A stretch of DNA of 64,000 nucleotides from PALSA-693 sp963729695 (GCA_963729695.1 CAVSOT010000009.1:62001-126000); one strand, 5' to 3'; positions 8,499-17,682 are shown, numbered from the stretch's first letter. The notes: generated by a model not told the origin, from the sequence alone. Program-made: numbers and translations.

Positions 8499-9653
8499 TT
8501 GGCGCCGGTGTTTGCTGACTATCGTTATCGCGCTATGGCGCTGGCCAGCCGTTCTGCTCGTCGCAGCGGCGCAGGGAGCCGGTGGCTGCTCATCGGGGTG
8601 GTGATCACCCTGTTCGTGCTGCTCATTAACGCATCCCTGCAGTCGCGATCCCCTGGTCCGAGCCAGCAGCTCGCAACCGGGGCATGGCTGGATCGAGCCA
8701 TGCCGATCATCACCACCTCGACCGAGGAAGGTCAGCAGCTGGCCGCTATCTGGGCGAACGGACTGAAGATGCCGGCCGCCACGCTCGACGCCCAGTTGAA
8801 CCAGCTGGCCAACGGTTCGGCGTCCGCCTACCAGCAGCTCGTGAACCTGCGCCCACCCACCAACGTTGCCGGAGCCGCCGGGCTCCTGGACGCGTCCCTC
8901 TTGGTTCGTAGCCAGGCCGCGGCCACCCTCCGCAACACCCTGCATCCCGTCCTCGTCAGTGCCGGTCCGGCGGCGTCGGCATCGACCGCGGCCGAACCGG
9001 CGAACCTCACTGCCATCCAGACCGCCGGCAACGACATGGAGGTCGGCGACCAGGCCTACCGCCTCTTTGCCCAGAGTCTGCCGAAGGTCGGGGTCACCAT
9101 GCCGCAGTCGGTGTGGGTCAGCAATCCGGCGCCGTACCAGCCCGCGCAGGCGACGGTCTTTCTCAGCAGTCTCCAGAGCGCCATGAGCGCCACCCCGATC
9201 CACCAGATCAAGATCTATGCGTTGGGCACGTCACCAAGCCCGGAATCCAGCGCCGGCACGGTCGAGGTGCTACCCGACAGTCGAGCGTTGGCCGTCACCG
9301 TCGTGCTGGCAGACGTCGGTAATCAGGCGGAAAACAACCTCACGGTCACGGCTTCGATCGCTCCCGGAGGGGTCTCGTCATCGGTGAGGGACTTTCTCAG
9401 CCTGGTCCCCGGTCAAGCCCAAACCATCGCCGGGATGGGGCCCCTGACACCGCCTCAGGGCGTCAATGTGACCCTCACCGTCACCGTGACGTCATCGTCC
9501 GACGCCACGACCGCCCCGTTGGCGACCAGCACCGTGGTGTTCATGATGCCGGCGCCCCCGCCGCCAACCGCGGCCACCACGCCAACCGCGGCCACCACGC
9601 CAACCGCGGCCACCACGCCCGGCGCTCCTACCACCGTCGCCCCAGGCGGCTAG
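8499..9653 (+). CDS. Membrane-anchored extracytoplasmic protein with Thr/Pro tail
   Basis: About 384 aa with one N-terminal transmembrane segment ('WLLIGVVITLFVLLINASL'). An extracytoplasmic region of two parts follows (a helical half at about 50-190 and a beta-rich half at about 190-345). The C-terminus is a P/T/A-rich tail with three copies of TAATTP, likely a wall-spanning linker. TTG 8499 is my start because GGTGGAGG precedes it by eight bases; ATG 8535 is the alternative. Its 3' end overlaps the convergent NlpC gene by four bases. No family recognised; an envelope role is inferred from topology. Confidence 0.65.
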   Translation: MAPVFADYRYRAMALASRSARRSGAGSRWLLIGVVITLFVLLINASLQSRSPGPSQQLATGAWLDRAMPIITTSTEEGQQLAAIWANGLKMPAATLDAQLNQLANGSASAYQQLVNLRPPTNVAGAAGLLDASLLVRSQAAATLRNTLHPVLVSAGPAASASTAAEPANLTAIQTAGNDMEVGDQAYRLFAQSLPKVGVTMPQSVWVSNPAPYQPAQATVFLSSLQSAMSATPIHQIKIYALGTSPSPESSAGTVEVLPDSRALAVTVVLADVGNQAENNLTVTASIAPGGVSSSVRDFLSLVPGQAQTIAGMGPLTPPQGVNVTLTVTVTSSSDATTAPLATSTVVFMMPAPPPPTAATTPTAATTPTAATTPGAPTTVAPGG

Positions 9654-11482
9654 CGGACTCGGCCGTATCCCATCGGGATGCCGTCCCAGTCGACCGCTTC
9701 GACTCGGACCACGGTGCCCGGCTGGTCCGCCGTCACCACCTGGCCCCCGCCGATGTAGATGGTCACGTGTCCGGGCTGGGCCCCGTCGTCGTTGTCGTAG
9801 AAGAGCAGGTCACCAGGCTCCAACTGACTGGCCGAGATCCGCTCGGTGTCCTCGTACTGCGCCACCGAGTAGTGGGGGAGGGCGACGCCCGCCTGCTCCC
9901 ACGCGTACATGACCAGCCCGGAACAGTCGAAGCTGTTGGGCCCGGCCCCCCCGAACACGTAGGGCTTGCCGACTTGGGCCAGCGCAGCTCGGACGGCCGT
10001 CGCCGCCGCGCTCAGGGGAGCCGACGTGGGAGCGGGACGGGGTGCCGGGGTGGGCTCCGATGTCGGTGCCGGAGCCGCGGCTTGGCCGCTCGTGCCGCTG
10101 ATGGTGAGAACCTCGCCCGCGAAGATGAGGTTGGGGTTGGCCAGGTGGTTGAGGGCGGCCAGGTTGGCGGCGGTGGTGCCGAAGCGGGCAGCGATGGCGC
10201 TCAGGGTGTCGCCGGCCACCACCCGGTAGGTGGTCCCCGATGCGGCGGGGGCCCTGGTCGTGGCGGTGGATCCCCCAGTGCCGGCCGGGCCCGCATTACC
10301 CGTGCCGCCGCCGGCAGCACTACCGCTGATGGTGAGCACTTGGCCGGCGAAGATGAGGTTGGGGTTGGCCAGGTGGTTGATGGCGGCCAGGCTGGCGACG
10401 GTGGTGCCGAAGCGGGCAGCGATGGCGCTCAGGGTGTCGCCGGCCACCACCCGGTAGGTGGTCGCCGATGCGGCGGGGGCCCTGGTCGTGGCGGTGGATC
10501 CCCCAGTGCCGGCCGGGCCCGCATTACCCGTGCCGCCGCCACCAGCACTACCGCTGATGGTGAGCACTTGGCCGGCGAAGATGAGGTTGGGGTTGCTCAG
10601 GTGGTTGATGGCGGCCAGGCTGGCGACGGTGGTGCCGAAGCGGGCAGCGATGGCGCTCAGGGTGTCGCCGGCCACCACGCGGTACGTGCTGGTGGGCCCG
10701 TTCACCAGGCCCGGGCCGGCCAGAATGCCGATACTGGCAGGCGGTGAGGCGGCCGAGGCGGTTGTGGCGGTGCCGGCGACGGCGGCGACGGTGCCGACCG
10801 CGGTGACGCTCGCCGTGGTGGCGGCCGAGATCGCCAGGGTGCGGAGCGACTGGTCGGCCAGTCGGGCCTGGGCGGCCTTGATGTTGGCCAGCCACCGTTG
10901 CCCGGTGCTGTCCTGCGGCGTCTCGCCGAGCAGGAGGGTGAGGGCGAAAACGACCGGGGCCAGCAGCCAGCCGGCCAGGTTGGCCAGTCCGAACCTGGCC
11001 AGGGCCCAGAGTTCCCTCATGATGCGCATCGGTTCGGAGCTGGTCGTCGGCCCTTGGGCCCGGTGGGACGGGCTGCTAGCCAATCTCACGTCGCTCCACC
11101 GGGAAAGATCGACGCTGGAGGAATCGAACATGGCCGCGAACTCTCGTTCGATCCGCACCCGGCCCAGACGCCGCACCAGGGCCAGGTAGGCGCATCCCAG
11201 GGCGATGATGCACAACGCCACCCACCAGGCCGCGGCGGCCCCCGATTCGATCGCAGCCAGGAGCGCAATGGCGGCCAGAACGCCCAACCCCAGCACGATC
11301 TGCCGACGGCGGACGGCGGCGGAGTGCCGACGACCGGCAGCGCCCTCCTGCCCCACCGGTCGGCTCAACCGGACGGCGGAACGACCGCCCAACTCTCGAT
11401 CGAGCCCGATTTCTCGGACGGCAACCTGCTGCACTGGCACGGTCTGACCTCCTACCCGGGCCCCAGGCCGCGACAAGTTCAC
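9650..11482 (-). CDS. Peptidoglycan hydrolase with three LysM and a C-terminal NlpC/P60 domain
   Basis: 610 aa. A basic N-terminus is followed by hydrophobic helices at about 62-100 and 155-190, then a signal-like segment near 215-245. Three LysM modules come next, each starting 'TYRVVAGDTLSAIAARFGTT' and separated by G/A/T linkers. The last 110 residues are NlpC/P60: nucleophile Cys in 'NSFDCSGLVMYAWEQAG', general-base His in 'PGHVTIYIGGG', third polar residue unclear. It should bind glycan through LysM and cut stem peptides. The LysM repeats are nearly identical at DNA level, so copy number may vary. GTG start. Confidence 0.9.
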   Translation of the reverse strand: MNLSRPGARVGGQTVPVQQVAVREIGLDRELGGRSAVRLSRPVGQEGAAGRRHSAAVRRRQIVLGLGVLAAIALLAAIESGAAAAWWVALCIIALGCAYLALVRRLGRVRIEREFAAMFDSSSVDLSRWSDVRLASSPSHRAQGPTTSSEPMRIMRELWALARFGLANLAGWLLAPVVFALTLLLGETPQDSTGQRWLANIKAAQARLADQSLRTLAISAATTASVTAVGTVAAVAGTATTASAASPPASIGILAGPGLVNGPTSTYRVVAGDTLSAIAARFGTTVASLAAINHLSNPNLIFAGQVLTISGSAGGGGTGNAGPAGTGGSTATTRAPAASATTYRVVAGDTLSAIAARFGTTVASLAAINHLANPNLIFAGQVLTISGSAAGGGTGNAGPAGTGGSTATTRAPAASGTTYRVVAGDTLSAIAARFGTTAANLAALNHLANPNLIFAGEVLTISGTSGQAAAPAPTSEPTPAPRPAPTSAPLSAAATAVRAALAQVGKPYVFGGAGPNSFDCSGLVMYAWEQAGVALPHYSVAQYEDTERISASQLEPGDLLFYDNDDGAQPGHVTIYIGGGQVVTADQPGTVVRVEAVDWDGIPMGYGRVR

Positions 11483-11586
11483 GACCCTGGGACTCCGCCC
11501 TCGGTATCCGGTAGAAGTCCGACCATAGCCCGGCGATCCGGCTGGGTAAACCTTGCCAGCGAATTCCTGGGCCGGTGCCGGCAGGC

Positions 11587-12456
11587 TCAGACGGCTGCGG
11601 CGGCGAGGCTGGCGCTGGTCACTCGCTGGGCGCCCGCGATCTCCAGTTTACCGGCACCGGCGTATCGGGTCTGGGCCTCTTCCCTCCCGAAGTGCACCAC
11701 GTCCGCGAAACCGTGACTGCGCAGGACTGCGTCGATTTCCCCTGAACGGAAGAGACTGACGTACGGCTCACCCCAGGAGGTCGCCAGCTTGCGTACCGCG
11801 GTCGTGATCTCCGCGTCTCGCCGGTTGAGGACGTCGACGGGCTGGTTGTAGGTCGACACGAGGCAGGTCCCACCCGTTCCCTCGGCCACGGTCGACAGCA
11901 CGGCGTCGATCGCCGCTCGGGAGAGGTAGAGCGTCACCCCTATCCAGGAGAACACCGCTCGGCGTCCGAAATCGAACCCGGCCCGCTCGAGGGCGTCGCG
12001 CAGCGTTTCTCGTTCGAAGTCTGCCGCCGCAAAGACCAGGTTCTCCGGAATGGCGACCCCGAGGTCGGAGAGGCGGTCACGTTTCCACGACTGCGTGGCG
12101 GGATGGTCGACCTCGAAAACGTGGAGGCGGGCGGACAGGTCACCTCGGCGGTAGGCGAAGGTGTCCAGTCCCGCTCCCAGAATCACGTATTGGTCGACAC
12201 CTGAAGCGGCCTTCTGCTCCACGATGTCTTCGGTGAACCGGGCCCGGGCGCAGGTCCATCTGCTGAAGGCCAGCAGGTCGGGAGGGGGGATCTCGTCTGA
12301 CAATCCCGCCTTCAGTTGCTCGCCTGCCGCGCCGGCGAGGGGCAGCGCCAGGTAGTCGTCGAAGATCCAGGGCGGAGGCTCGTCCCGGTGCACCGCTCGG
12401 GTGACCGCGGTCAGGAGGGCCGTTCGGCTCGGTCCCCCGCCGAAGTCAGCCGGCAG
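11587..12456 (-). CDS. Class I SAM-dependent methyltransferase (TIGR00027/PF04072-like), start unclear
   Basis: About 289 aa from the start of homology ('GGGPSRTALLTAV'). The SAM motif I is 'QYVILGAGLDTFAYR', followed by 'VFEVDHPATQSWKRDRL', both typical of this family of putative O-methyltransferases. No ATG, GTG or TTG lies where the domain begins. CTG 12456, preceded by GAGGAAGAG, and GTG 12393, inside the domain, are the options. The frame stays open through the acidic repeats of the preceding DUF4157 gene in the +1 frame, so a CTG start, coupling or a frameshift fusion is possible. Substrate unknown. Confidence 0.75.
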   Translation of the reverse strand: MPADFGGGPSRTALLTAVTRAVHRDEPPPWIFDDYLALPLAGAAGEQLKAGLSDEIPPPDLLAFSRWTCARARFTEDIVEQKAASGVDQYVILGAGLDTFAYRRGDLSARLHVFEVDHPATQSWKRDRLSDLGVAIPENLVFAAADFERETLRDALERAGFDFGRRAVFSWIGVTLYLSRAAIDAVLSTVAEGTGGTCLVSTYNQPVDVLNRRDAEITTAVRKLATSWGEPYVSLFRSGEIDAVLRSHGFADVVHFGREEAQTRYAGAGKLEIAGAQRVTSASLAAAAV

Positions 12457-13225
12457 CCTCTTCCTCTTCGAAGTCTTCGAACTCTTCGAACTCTTCGAAC
12501 TCTTCGAACTCGTCCGTCTCGTCAGTGTCGTCCGTCTCGTCGCCGGTTTCGTCCTGTCGCTGCACGAAGAGGCCCTGCGCGGTGGGTTCCTCTTCCATCT
12601 CCGTCTCTTCGCCTTCGTCCTCCTGCCGCTGGACCGCCGGCGCGGAGGCTGTGACGCGATCCGCATTGGCTTCTGCGGCCCGCTCGAAGCGGTCGTTCGG
12701 GTCCGACAGTGCGATGCCACCCGTCGCGGGCGTGCCCTCGACTGGCCCTGAGCGTTGCTGCAGGACGTGGGTCAGTTCGTGCGCCAGCATCCGCTCACCC
12801 CCCCGCGTACCCGGTTCGTAGGAGCCTGGAGCGAAGGCGATCTCGTTACCGACCGTGTAGGCGCGAGCCTGGACCGCCTCCGCCGACGCGGCCGCCTTCG
12901 GCCCGACGTGCACTCGAACGTCGGCGAAGTCTGCTCCGAGGGCCTTCTCCATGCGCGCCCTGACCGCGGGCATCAGAGGTTCACCGCCGCCTCTGCCGAC
13001 GACGTCCAGCACGGGGGAGCGCTCCTGGTCATCGGATTGCCCGGGGTTGATCAGCCGGGCCACGGCGGCGTTGCCGGCGACCCGTTGCAGGCCGAGCACG
13101 GCGTTGGGCGCGGCCAAACGGCTCGCCACGAGGGGAGCGGGGACGGCGGCGTCCTCCCGCCGGTTCGACGGGGTGACCCCCTTGTGACCCCGCTCTGTGT
13201 CGCTGAACTCCTCGTAAGATCGCAC
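12446..13225 (-). CDS. DUF4157 domain protein with HExxH motif and acidic repeat tail
   Basis: 259 aa. The DUF4157 core lies at about 90-170 ('ALGADFADVRVHVG' ... 'MLAHELTHVLQQ'), including HELTH, the zinc-peptidase-like signature. DUF4157 proteins are often cargo or accessory factors of extracellular contractile injection systems; no phage-tail-like genes lie here, so this may be an orphan effector. The C-terminus is low-complexity acidic, with EEF repeats encoded by a perfect 9-bp tandem repeat near 12466-12512. The GTG start has GGGAGG upstream. Its 3' end overlaps the methyltransferase gene. Confidence 0.82.
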   Translation of the reverse strand: MRSYEEFSDTERGHKGVTPSNRREDAAVPAPLVASRLAAPNAVLGLQRVAGNAAVARLINPGQSDDQERSPVLDVVGRGGGEPLMPAVRARMEKALGADFADVRVHVGPKAAASAEAVQARAYTVGNEIAFAPGSYEPGTRGGERMLAHELTHVLQQRSGPVEGTPATGGIALSDPNDRFERAAEANADRVTASAPAVQRQEDEGEETEMEEEPTAQGLFVQRQDETGDETDDTDETDEFEEFEEFEEFEDFEEEEAAG

Positions 13226-13360
13226 GTTCGACCTCCCTCGTTCGAGACTGATTGTCGCACACCCGGATCAGCCTGGCGACCGTCGATCATGCTCTCGCCG
13301 TTGCCCGAACGGGCAACTACGACCAAGTGGTCTACCCGTGGCGGGATACACCACCTGCGC

Positions 13361-13376
13361 TACCATCCAGGCCCTA
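13361..13376 (+). promoter_or_regulatory. Candidate -10 box for near-leaderless transcription
   Basis: TACCAT ends nine bases before the ATG of the LLM oxidoreductase, and no ribosome site is present in between. This predicts a transcript with a leader of at most a few bases. Confidence 0.45.
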
Positions 13377-14254
13377 TGAGACTGGGCATTATTACACCGG
13401 TTCTCTCACGGTTTCCGGGAGCGCACGGTGCTTGGGAAACCGACGGGACGATCGACGACGTCGTGGCCATCGCCAAAGCCGCCGAAGGTCTGGGCTACGA
13501 GTGCCTCACCTGCCCGGAGCACGTGTGCATTCCGGCGGAGGTAGGCGAGGGGGAAATCACACCGGGGAGTGCCTATTGGGACCCTCTGGCGACATTTGGC
13601 TATCTCGCCGCTCATACTTCCCGGATTCGGTTGGCCGCGATCGTCATCCCACTTCCGTACCATCATCCCCTGGACATCGCCAAGCGGTTTGGCACGCTGG
13701 ACCGCATTTGCGGCGGGCGGGTCATTTTGGGTGTCGGCGTGGGCTACCTGAAACCCGAGTTCGCCGTCCTCGGGGTCCCATTTGAAGGGCGCAACGAACG
13801 CAGCGATGACGCTATCCGCGCCCTGCGGGCCTCGTTTGCCAAATCCCGGCCAGAGTACGAGGGCCCGTACTTCTCCTTCCGCGACATGATCATCGAGCCG
13901 TGCGGTGTGCAGGCCCGAGTACCGATTTGGGTCGGTGGTCGCACCCGGCGGTCCTTGCTGCGCGCCGTCGAGCTGGGTGATGCCTGGTATCCGTTCGCCG
14001 TTTCACCGGAGCAAGTGTCGAGTTGGATCGCCGACGCGAAGAGCACAGAGTCCTGGCAGCTACGGGACCAGCCCCTGGAGGTGGTGCTGGGCGCCCGGGT
14101 CGATCCGTTGGGTGCGCCAGACGATACGGTCGCGACTGCGACGCAACTCCGGGACGCGGGAGCCGACTTGCTCCTCGTTCGTTTTGTCCACGACACGCTC
14201 GACCAGTACTACGCCCAGCTCGAGGCCATGACGAAGCTGGTCGGCTCGCTCTGA
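13376..14254 (+). CDS. LLM-class, probably F420-dependent oxidoreductase
   Basis: 292 aa, a typical length for the single-domain luciferase-like family. Landmarks are 'AKAAEGLGYECLTCPEHV', 'YWDPLATFGYLAAHTSRIRL', 'GRVILGVGVGYLKPEFAVLG' and 'VPIWVGGRTRRSLLRAVELGDAW', the last being the phosphate-binding part of the TIM barrel. This pattern fits actinobacterial F420-dependent members (TIGR03619-like), but FMN use cannot be excluded from sequence alone. The frame is open far upstream, but homology starts exactly at the ATG at 13376. The next gene, a SnoaL-like protein, follows on the same strand with its own -10 box. Confidence 0.88.
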   Translation: MRLGIITPVLSRFPGAHGAWETDGTIDDVVAIAKAAEGLGYECLTCPEHVCIPAEVGEGEITPGSAYWDPLATFGYLAAHTSRIRLAAIVIPLPYHHPLDIAKRFGTLDRICGGRVILGVGVGYLKPEFAVLGVPFEGRNERSDDAIRALRASFAKSRPEYEGPYFSFRDMIIEPCGVQARVPIWVGGRTRRSLLRAVELGDAWYPFAVSPEQVSSWIADAKSTESWQLRDQPLEVVLGARVDPLGAPDDTVATATQLRDAGADLLLVRFVHDTLDQYYAQLEAMTKLVGSL

Positions 14255-14313
14255 TCGGTCCTACCCGCGCCCTGTGCTGGTGGGTGAGGGTAGACGCCAT
14301 CTCCTCCTCCCCC

Positions 14314-14326
14314 TAGTATCGGGCCA
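14314..14326 (+). promoter_or_regulatory. -10 box six bases before an ATG (leaderless start)
   Basis: TAGTAT at 14314-14319 is followed by six bases and then ATG 14326, the exact spacing expected when transcription starts at or next to the A of the start codon. No ribosome site is present. Confidence 0.55.
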
Positions 14327-15312
14327 TGGTGGTTGGGGGTAATGGGGATATGGCGACGGAATTGGCTGCCTTGCGCGACGAGCAGGCCATTCTCGACACG
14401 CTCTACCGGTATTCGCACTGCATCGACTACGGGCGCGAAGAAGAGTGGGTGGACTGCTTCACCGACGACGGTGTGTGGGATTCCCGACGCAGTCCGATCG
14501 CGGCGCGCGGCGTGCCGGGACGGCCCGGACAATCCTGGGTGGTGCAGGGCCGGGAACAGTTGGCGAAGTTCGTGGCCTCCCACACCCGGCCTCCTCAAGC
14601 TTGGCACAAGCACCTGCTGTCCGAGCCCCTGGTGGAGTTGTTGGGCGATAGAGCCGAGGTGGACAGCTATTTCGTTCGGATCGACGTCGACCCGACCGGA
14701 TCGTTCATCCGGGCCTTCGGTCGCTATCGGGACAGCCTGGTTCGGTGTCCAGATGGGCGCTGGCGCATAAACCACCGGATCGCCGAGATCGATGGGACGC
14801 ATCCTCTGGCCGAGCCCACGGTTGGGCCGGATGTTTCTCAAGCTTTGGCGATCGAGGAGATAAAGCGTCTCAAGGCGCGTTATTGCCGGATGCTCGACCT
14901 CAAGCAGTGGGATGACTGGGGGATGCTCTTTACCGAAGACGCCCAGATGTGGGTCGGGCCGGGCGATGACGACGTCGTCGACGGCCGCGCCGCCATCGTC
15001 GAACGCGTGCGCCTTGGGCTAGAGGATGTGGTGACCGTCCACCAGGTGGCCATGCCGGATATCGAGATCACCCAAGCCGCCAGTGCCGCCAAGGTGACCA
15101 TGCCGGACAAGGAGCACATCCGGGCGAGCACGGCCCGCGGGGTGTGGGGAGTCAATGACCAGGCCAGTCCGTCGTCTTCGTCCGCATCCTCCTCATCGGA
15201 TGGCACGAGGCGGCGGTGGGGCTTTTACGAGGACGAGTACGACCTCTGCGCCGACGGCGCCTGGAGGATTCGTTCGCTTCGGCTCATACCGCTCCGCGTA
15301 GAAGAAGGGTGA
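14326..15312 (+). CDS. Double SnoaL-like (NTF2 fold) protein
   Basis: 328 aa made of two consecutive SnoaL_4-type modules. Each starts with a helix of the form 'LDTLYRYSHCIDYGREEEWVDCF' or 'LKARYCRMLDLKQWDDWGMLF' followed by TDDG/TEDA and ends in a 'WRI' strand. Such NTF2 proteins act as small-molecule isomerases, dehydratases or hydroxylases. The window contains a clear paralogue at 42973-43932 with the same two-module layout. A Ser-rich insert (about 285-300) is absent from the paralogue. Substrate unknown. Confidence 0.82.
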   Translation: MVVGGNGDMATELAALRDEQAILDTLYRYSHCIDYGREEEWVDCFTDDGVWDSRRSPIAARGVPGRPGQSWVVQGREQLAKFVASHTRPPQAWHKHLLSEPLVELLGDRAEVDSYFVRIDVDPTGSFIRAFGRYRDSLVRCPDGRWRINHRIAEIDGTHPLAEPTVGPDVSQALAIEEIKRLKARYCRMLDLKQWDDWGMLFTEDAQMWVGPGDDDVVDGRAAIVERVRLGLEDVVTVHQVAMPDIEITQAASAAKVTMPDKEHIRASTARGVWGVNDQASPSSSSASSSSDGTRRRWGFYEDEYDLCADGAWRIRSLRLIPLRVEEG

Positions 15313-15478
15313 GAGCGGCGCCGGCGGCGCCTGGCGGGACGAGATCGCTCCTGCACGCGGCGGCAGATGTCCAGAAGTGGGTGTCGATGACGGCAACGAC
15401 CGCGGGTGCTCTTTCGGCTGCTGGCCGCGTTGTGTGACCGCCGGCACCCGGCGCACCGGGGTCCTCAGGCCCACCCGG

Positions 15479-16690
15479 TCAGTCTCGTCCGGCGAACTCC
15501 AGGGGCATGGACATCAGGCTCCGAGCCTGCTGACTCACATATTCAAAGGTGGCGTTCTCCGGTAGCCAGAACGGGCTGAGCCGGGACACCAACTGCTCCA
15601 TAGCGATACGGATCTGCAGGCGGGCCAGGTTGGAGCCGATGCAGCGGTGGGGACCGGCGGAGAAGGTCAGGTGGCGATAGTGCGGGCGATCGATGTCGAC
15701 GCGCTCAGGTTGCTCGAACACGGCAGGGTCCCGGTTGGCCGCCGCGAAGAACAGCGCCACCCAGTCACCCTGTCGCAGCTGTTGCCCGGCTACCTCGACG
15801 TCGTGTCGAACCCGCCGAAACATCAACGGTATAGGCGGCTCGATCCGCAATGTCTCCTCGACCAGGGCGGGGATGAGCCCAGGGTGGGCTCGAACGCGGT
15901 CCTGCAGCTTGCGGTCCTCGGCCAGTATGCGCATGGCTGCGCCGATGACACTTGCCGAGGTGCCTATCCCTCCCGAGGCGAGGATCGCTAAACCCGATTG
16001 GTATTCGTTTTCGGCGATCGGCTGGCCTGAGCTTCCGATGCGCAGCACCGCGCTGGCGATGTCCTGCAGATCGGGCTCTTTCGCCCGGGTGTCCAGGACC
16101 TTTGCCGCCCACGCTCGCATTCTGGCCTGGCCCTCGGCCCGTTTCTGCTGGTCCGACTCGAAACTGACCGCCCGCGCCGCGGGCTCGACCGAACGAAAGT
16201 CGTCGTCGCCGCAGTGGACGATGAGCCGGAAGAAGACGGTGCCGGGGAACACCCGCGCGAACTCCGTGATGATGTCGCAGGAGCCGCGCTCGACGAAGGC
16301 GTCGATCAGTTCGTCCGCGATGGCCCGGATCTGTTGCTCGTGAGCGGAGACCTCTTTGGGCGTGAGGCAGGGATTGACTTGTTTCCTGTAGGCGGTGTGA
16401 CGCGGCGGATCGAAGTCGATCGGCATGAGATAGGGCATGAGCTCAGGGCTCGGGCGCGGGTAGGCAACTCCCTCGGACGAGGTGAACGTATGCCAGTCCT
16501 GGGCGATCTGTACCACCAGTTCGTGCGAGGTGGCCGCCCAGAATCCGCCGCAACTGTCTACCCAGACCAGCGGGCCACGACGTTGCAGTTCTCGTAACGC
16601 GTCCCAGAACTGGGGCCCAGCCATTTCAGGGGCCGTGTGATCGAATACCACGGGGCCGTTATCCACGACCCGGCCGTTGGTCATTCCCAT
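15479..16690 (-). CDS. Cytochrome P450
   Basis: 403 aa, full length. The haem-Cys loop is 'FSAGPHRCIGSNLARLQ', the K-helix pair is 'EETLR', and 'ANRDPAVFEQPERVDIDR' is the meander. The I-helix reads 'LAILASGGIGTSASV', so the usual acidic residue before Thr (AGxD/E-T) is missing, which would change proton delivery to bound oxygen. It diverges from the SDR at 16879. Likely oxidises a hydrophobic small molecule; substrate unknown. ATG 16690 or 16684 may be the start. Confidence 0.92.
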   Translation of the reverse strand: MGMTNGRVVDNGPVVFDHTAPEMAGPQFWDALRELQRRGPLVWVDSCGGFWAATSHELVVQIAQDWHTFTSSEGVAYPRPSPELMPYLMPIDFDPPRHTAYRKQVNPCLTPKEVSAHEQQIRAIADELIDAFVERGSCDIITEFARVFPGTVFFRLIVHCGDDDFRSVEPAARAVSFESDQQKRAEGQARMRAWAAKVLDTRAKEPDLQDIASAVLRIGSSGQPIAENEYQSGLAILASGGIGTSASVIGAAMRILAEDRKLQDRVRAHPGLIPALVEETLRIEPPIPLMFRRVRHDVEVAGQQLRQGDWVALFFAAANRDPAVFEQPERVDIDRPHYRHLTFSAGPHRCIGSNLARLQIRIAMEQLVSRLSPFWLPENATFEYVSQQARSLMSMPLEFAGRD

Positions 16691-16878
16691 GGAGCGTAGT
16701 GAGAGCTGAGGGCAACCGCTACCTACAACGCCCCCCAGACACTTCTGCTCCGGAACCTAGATCGTCATCCGGGGTCGAAGCACCCTTCTGCCCCTGCTCA
16801 AGAGGCGGCAGCCGACCGACGGTGTACGCTGCCCAGGCTGCATCTTGATCCACTAGCGATCTCGGGGGAGAGAAAGCG

Positions 16879-17682
16879 ATGGCAGAACACAGCAGTGAGG
16901 CAAGGGGTCGGGTCGCGATCGTCACTGGAGCCGGACGCGGGATCGGGCGGGGCTATGCCGTGGGTCTGGCCGAGCACGGCTATCGGATCGTTGTCGCCGA
17001 TTTGGACGGGGACAACGCCGCCGCGGTGGCCGGCGAGATCACCGCGCAAGGCGGTGAGGCGATCTCCACCAAGACCGATGTGTCCGACCGTTCGAGCGTC
17101 GAGGCGATGGTCGCAGCGACGATGGACGAGTTCGGCGCCGTGCACATCATCGTCAACAACGCCGGCCTTTTCGGAGCGGACGTAGCCTCGTTCAACCCGC
17201 TCACCTGGGATCCGGTGGACGGTCCCATGGAGCAGTGGGACCAGGTCATGGCGGTGAACGTGACCGGGATCGTGCTCTGCAGCCGGGCGGTCGCCCCGAT
17301 CATGCGCTCGCAGAGGTGGGGGCGGATCATCAATCAGTCCTCTGGTGGCGTGTACTTCGACATTGGCACCCTGTACACGATCAGCAAGATCGCAGTGAAC
17401 GGCGTCACCCGTCTTTTCGCCCGTGCCCTCGCCAGGGATGGCATCACGGTCAACGCCATCGCACCTGGCCTGACGGTGACCGAGGCCCACTACAACCGGT
17501 ACGACACCCGGGAAGAAGCCGAAGCGACGTTGCAGGCCATGGCCGAGCGGGACATACCCATCGGCCGGCCAGGTCGGCCCGCCGATCTGGTCGGATCGCT
17601 ACTGTTCCTGGCGTCGGACGCCAGCGAATACATGACGGGGCACACCCTCTCGGTCGACGGCGGGTGGTTCAGCCGGCTCTGA
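16879..17682 (+). CDS. Classical SDR oxidoreductase
   Basis: 267 aa with every classical SDR feature: 'VTGAGRGIG' for NAD(P), 'DLDGDN' after beta-2 (favouring NAD), 'NNAG', catalytic Ser in 'INQSSGG', and Tyr/Lys in 'YTISKIAVNGVTRLF'. The end signature is 'GHTLSVDGGW'. An insert after NNAG ('LFGADVASFNPLTWDPVDG') resembles that of mycofactocin-coupled SDRs, but I do not assign that with confidence. The ATG follows GGGGGAGAGAAAG. It faces the P450 gene, so a shared oxidation pathway is plausible. Confidence 0.9.
   Translation: MAEHSSEARGRVAIVTGAGRGIGRGYAVGLAEHGYRIVVADLDGDNAAAVAGEITAQGGEAISTKTDVSDRSSVEAMVAATMDEFGAVHIIVNNAGLFGADVASFNPLTWDPVDGPMEQWDQVMAVNVTGIVLCSRAVAPIMRSQRWGRIINQSSGGVYFDIGTLYTISKIAVNGVTRLFARALARDGITVNAIAPGLTVTEAHYNRYDTREEAEATLQAMAERDIPIGRPGRPADLVGSLLFLASDASEYMTGHTLSVDGGWFSRL

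Noticed and set aside
9767..10747. Long + strand frame opposite the LysM/NlpC gene
   Set aside because: It is the complement of the repeated LysM coding DNA; product is G/R-rich with no motif, while the minus strand encodes clear LysM and NlpC domains.
12446..13225. Contractile injection system locus
   Set aside because: DUF4157 alone is present; no sheath, tube, baseplate or AAA genes occur in the window.
12755..13375. N-terminal extension of the LLM oxidoreductase
   Set aside because: The extra 207 codons overlap the DUF4157 gene antisense and lack homology; the barrel starts at ATG 13376.
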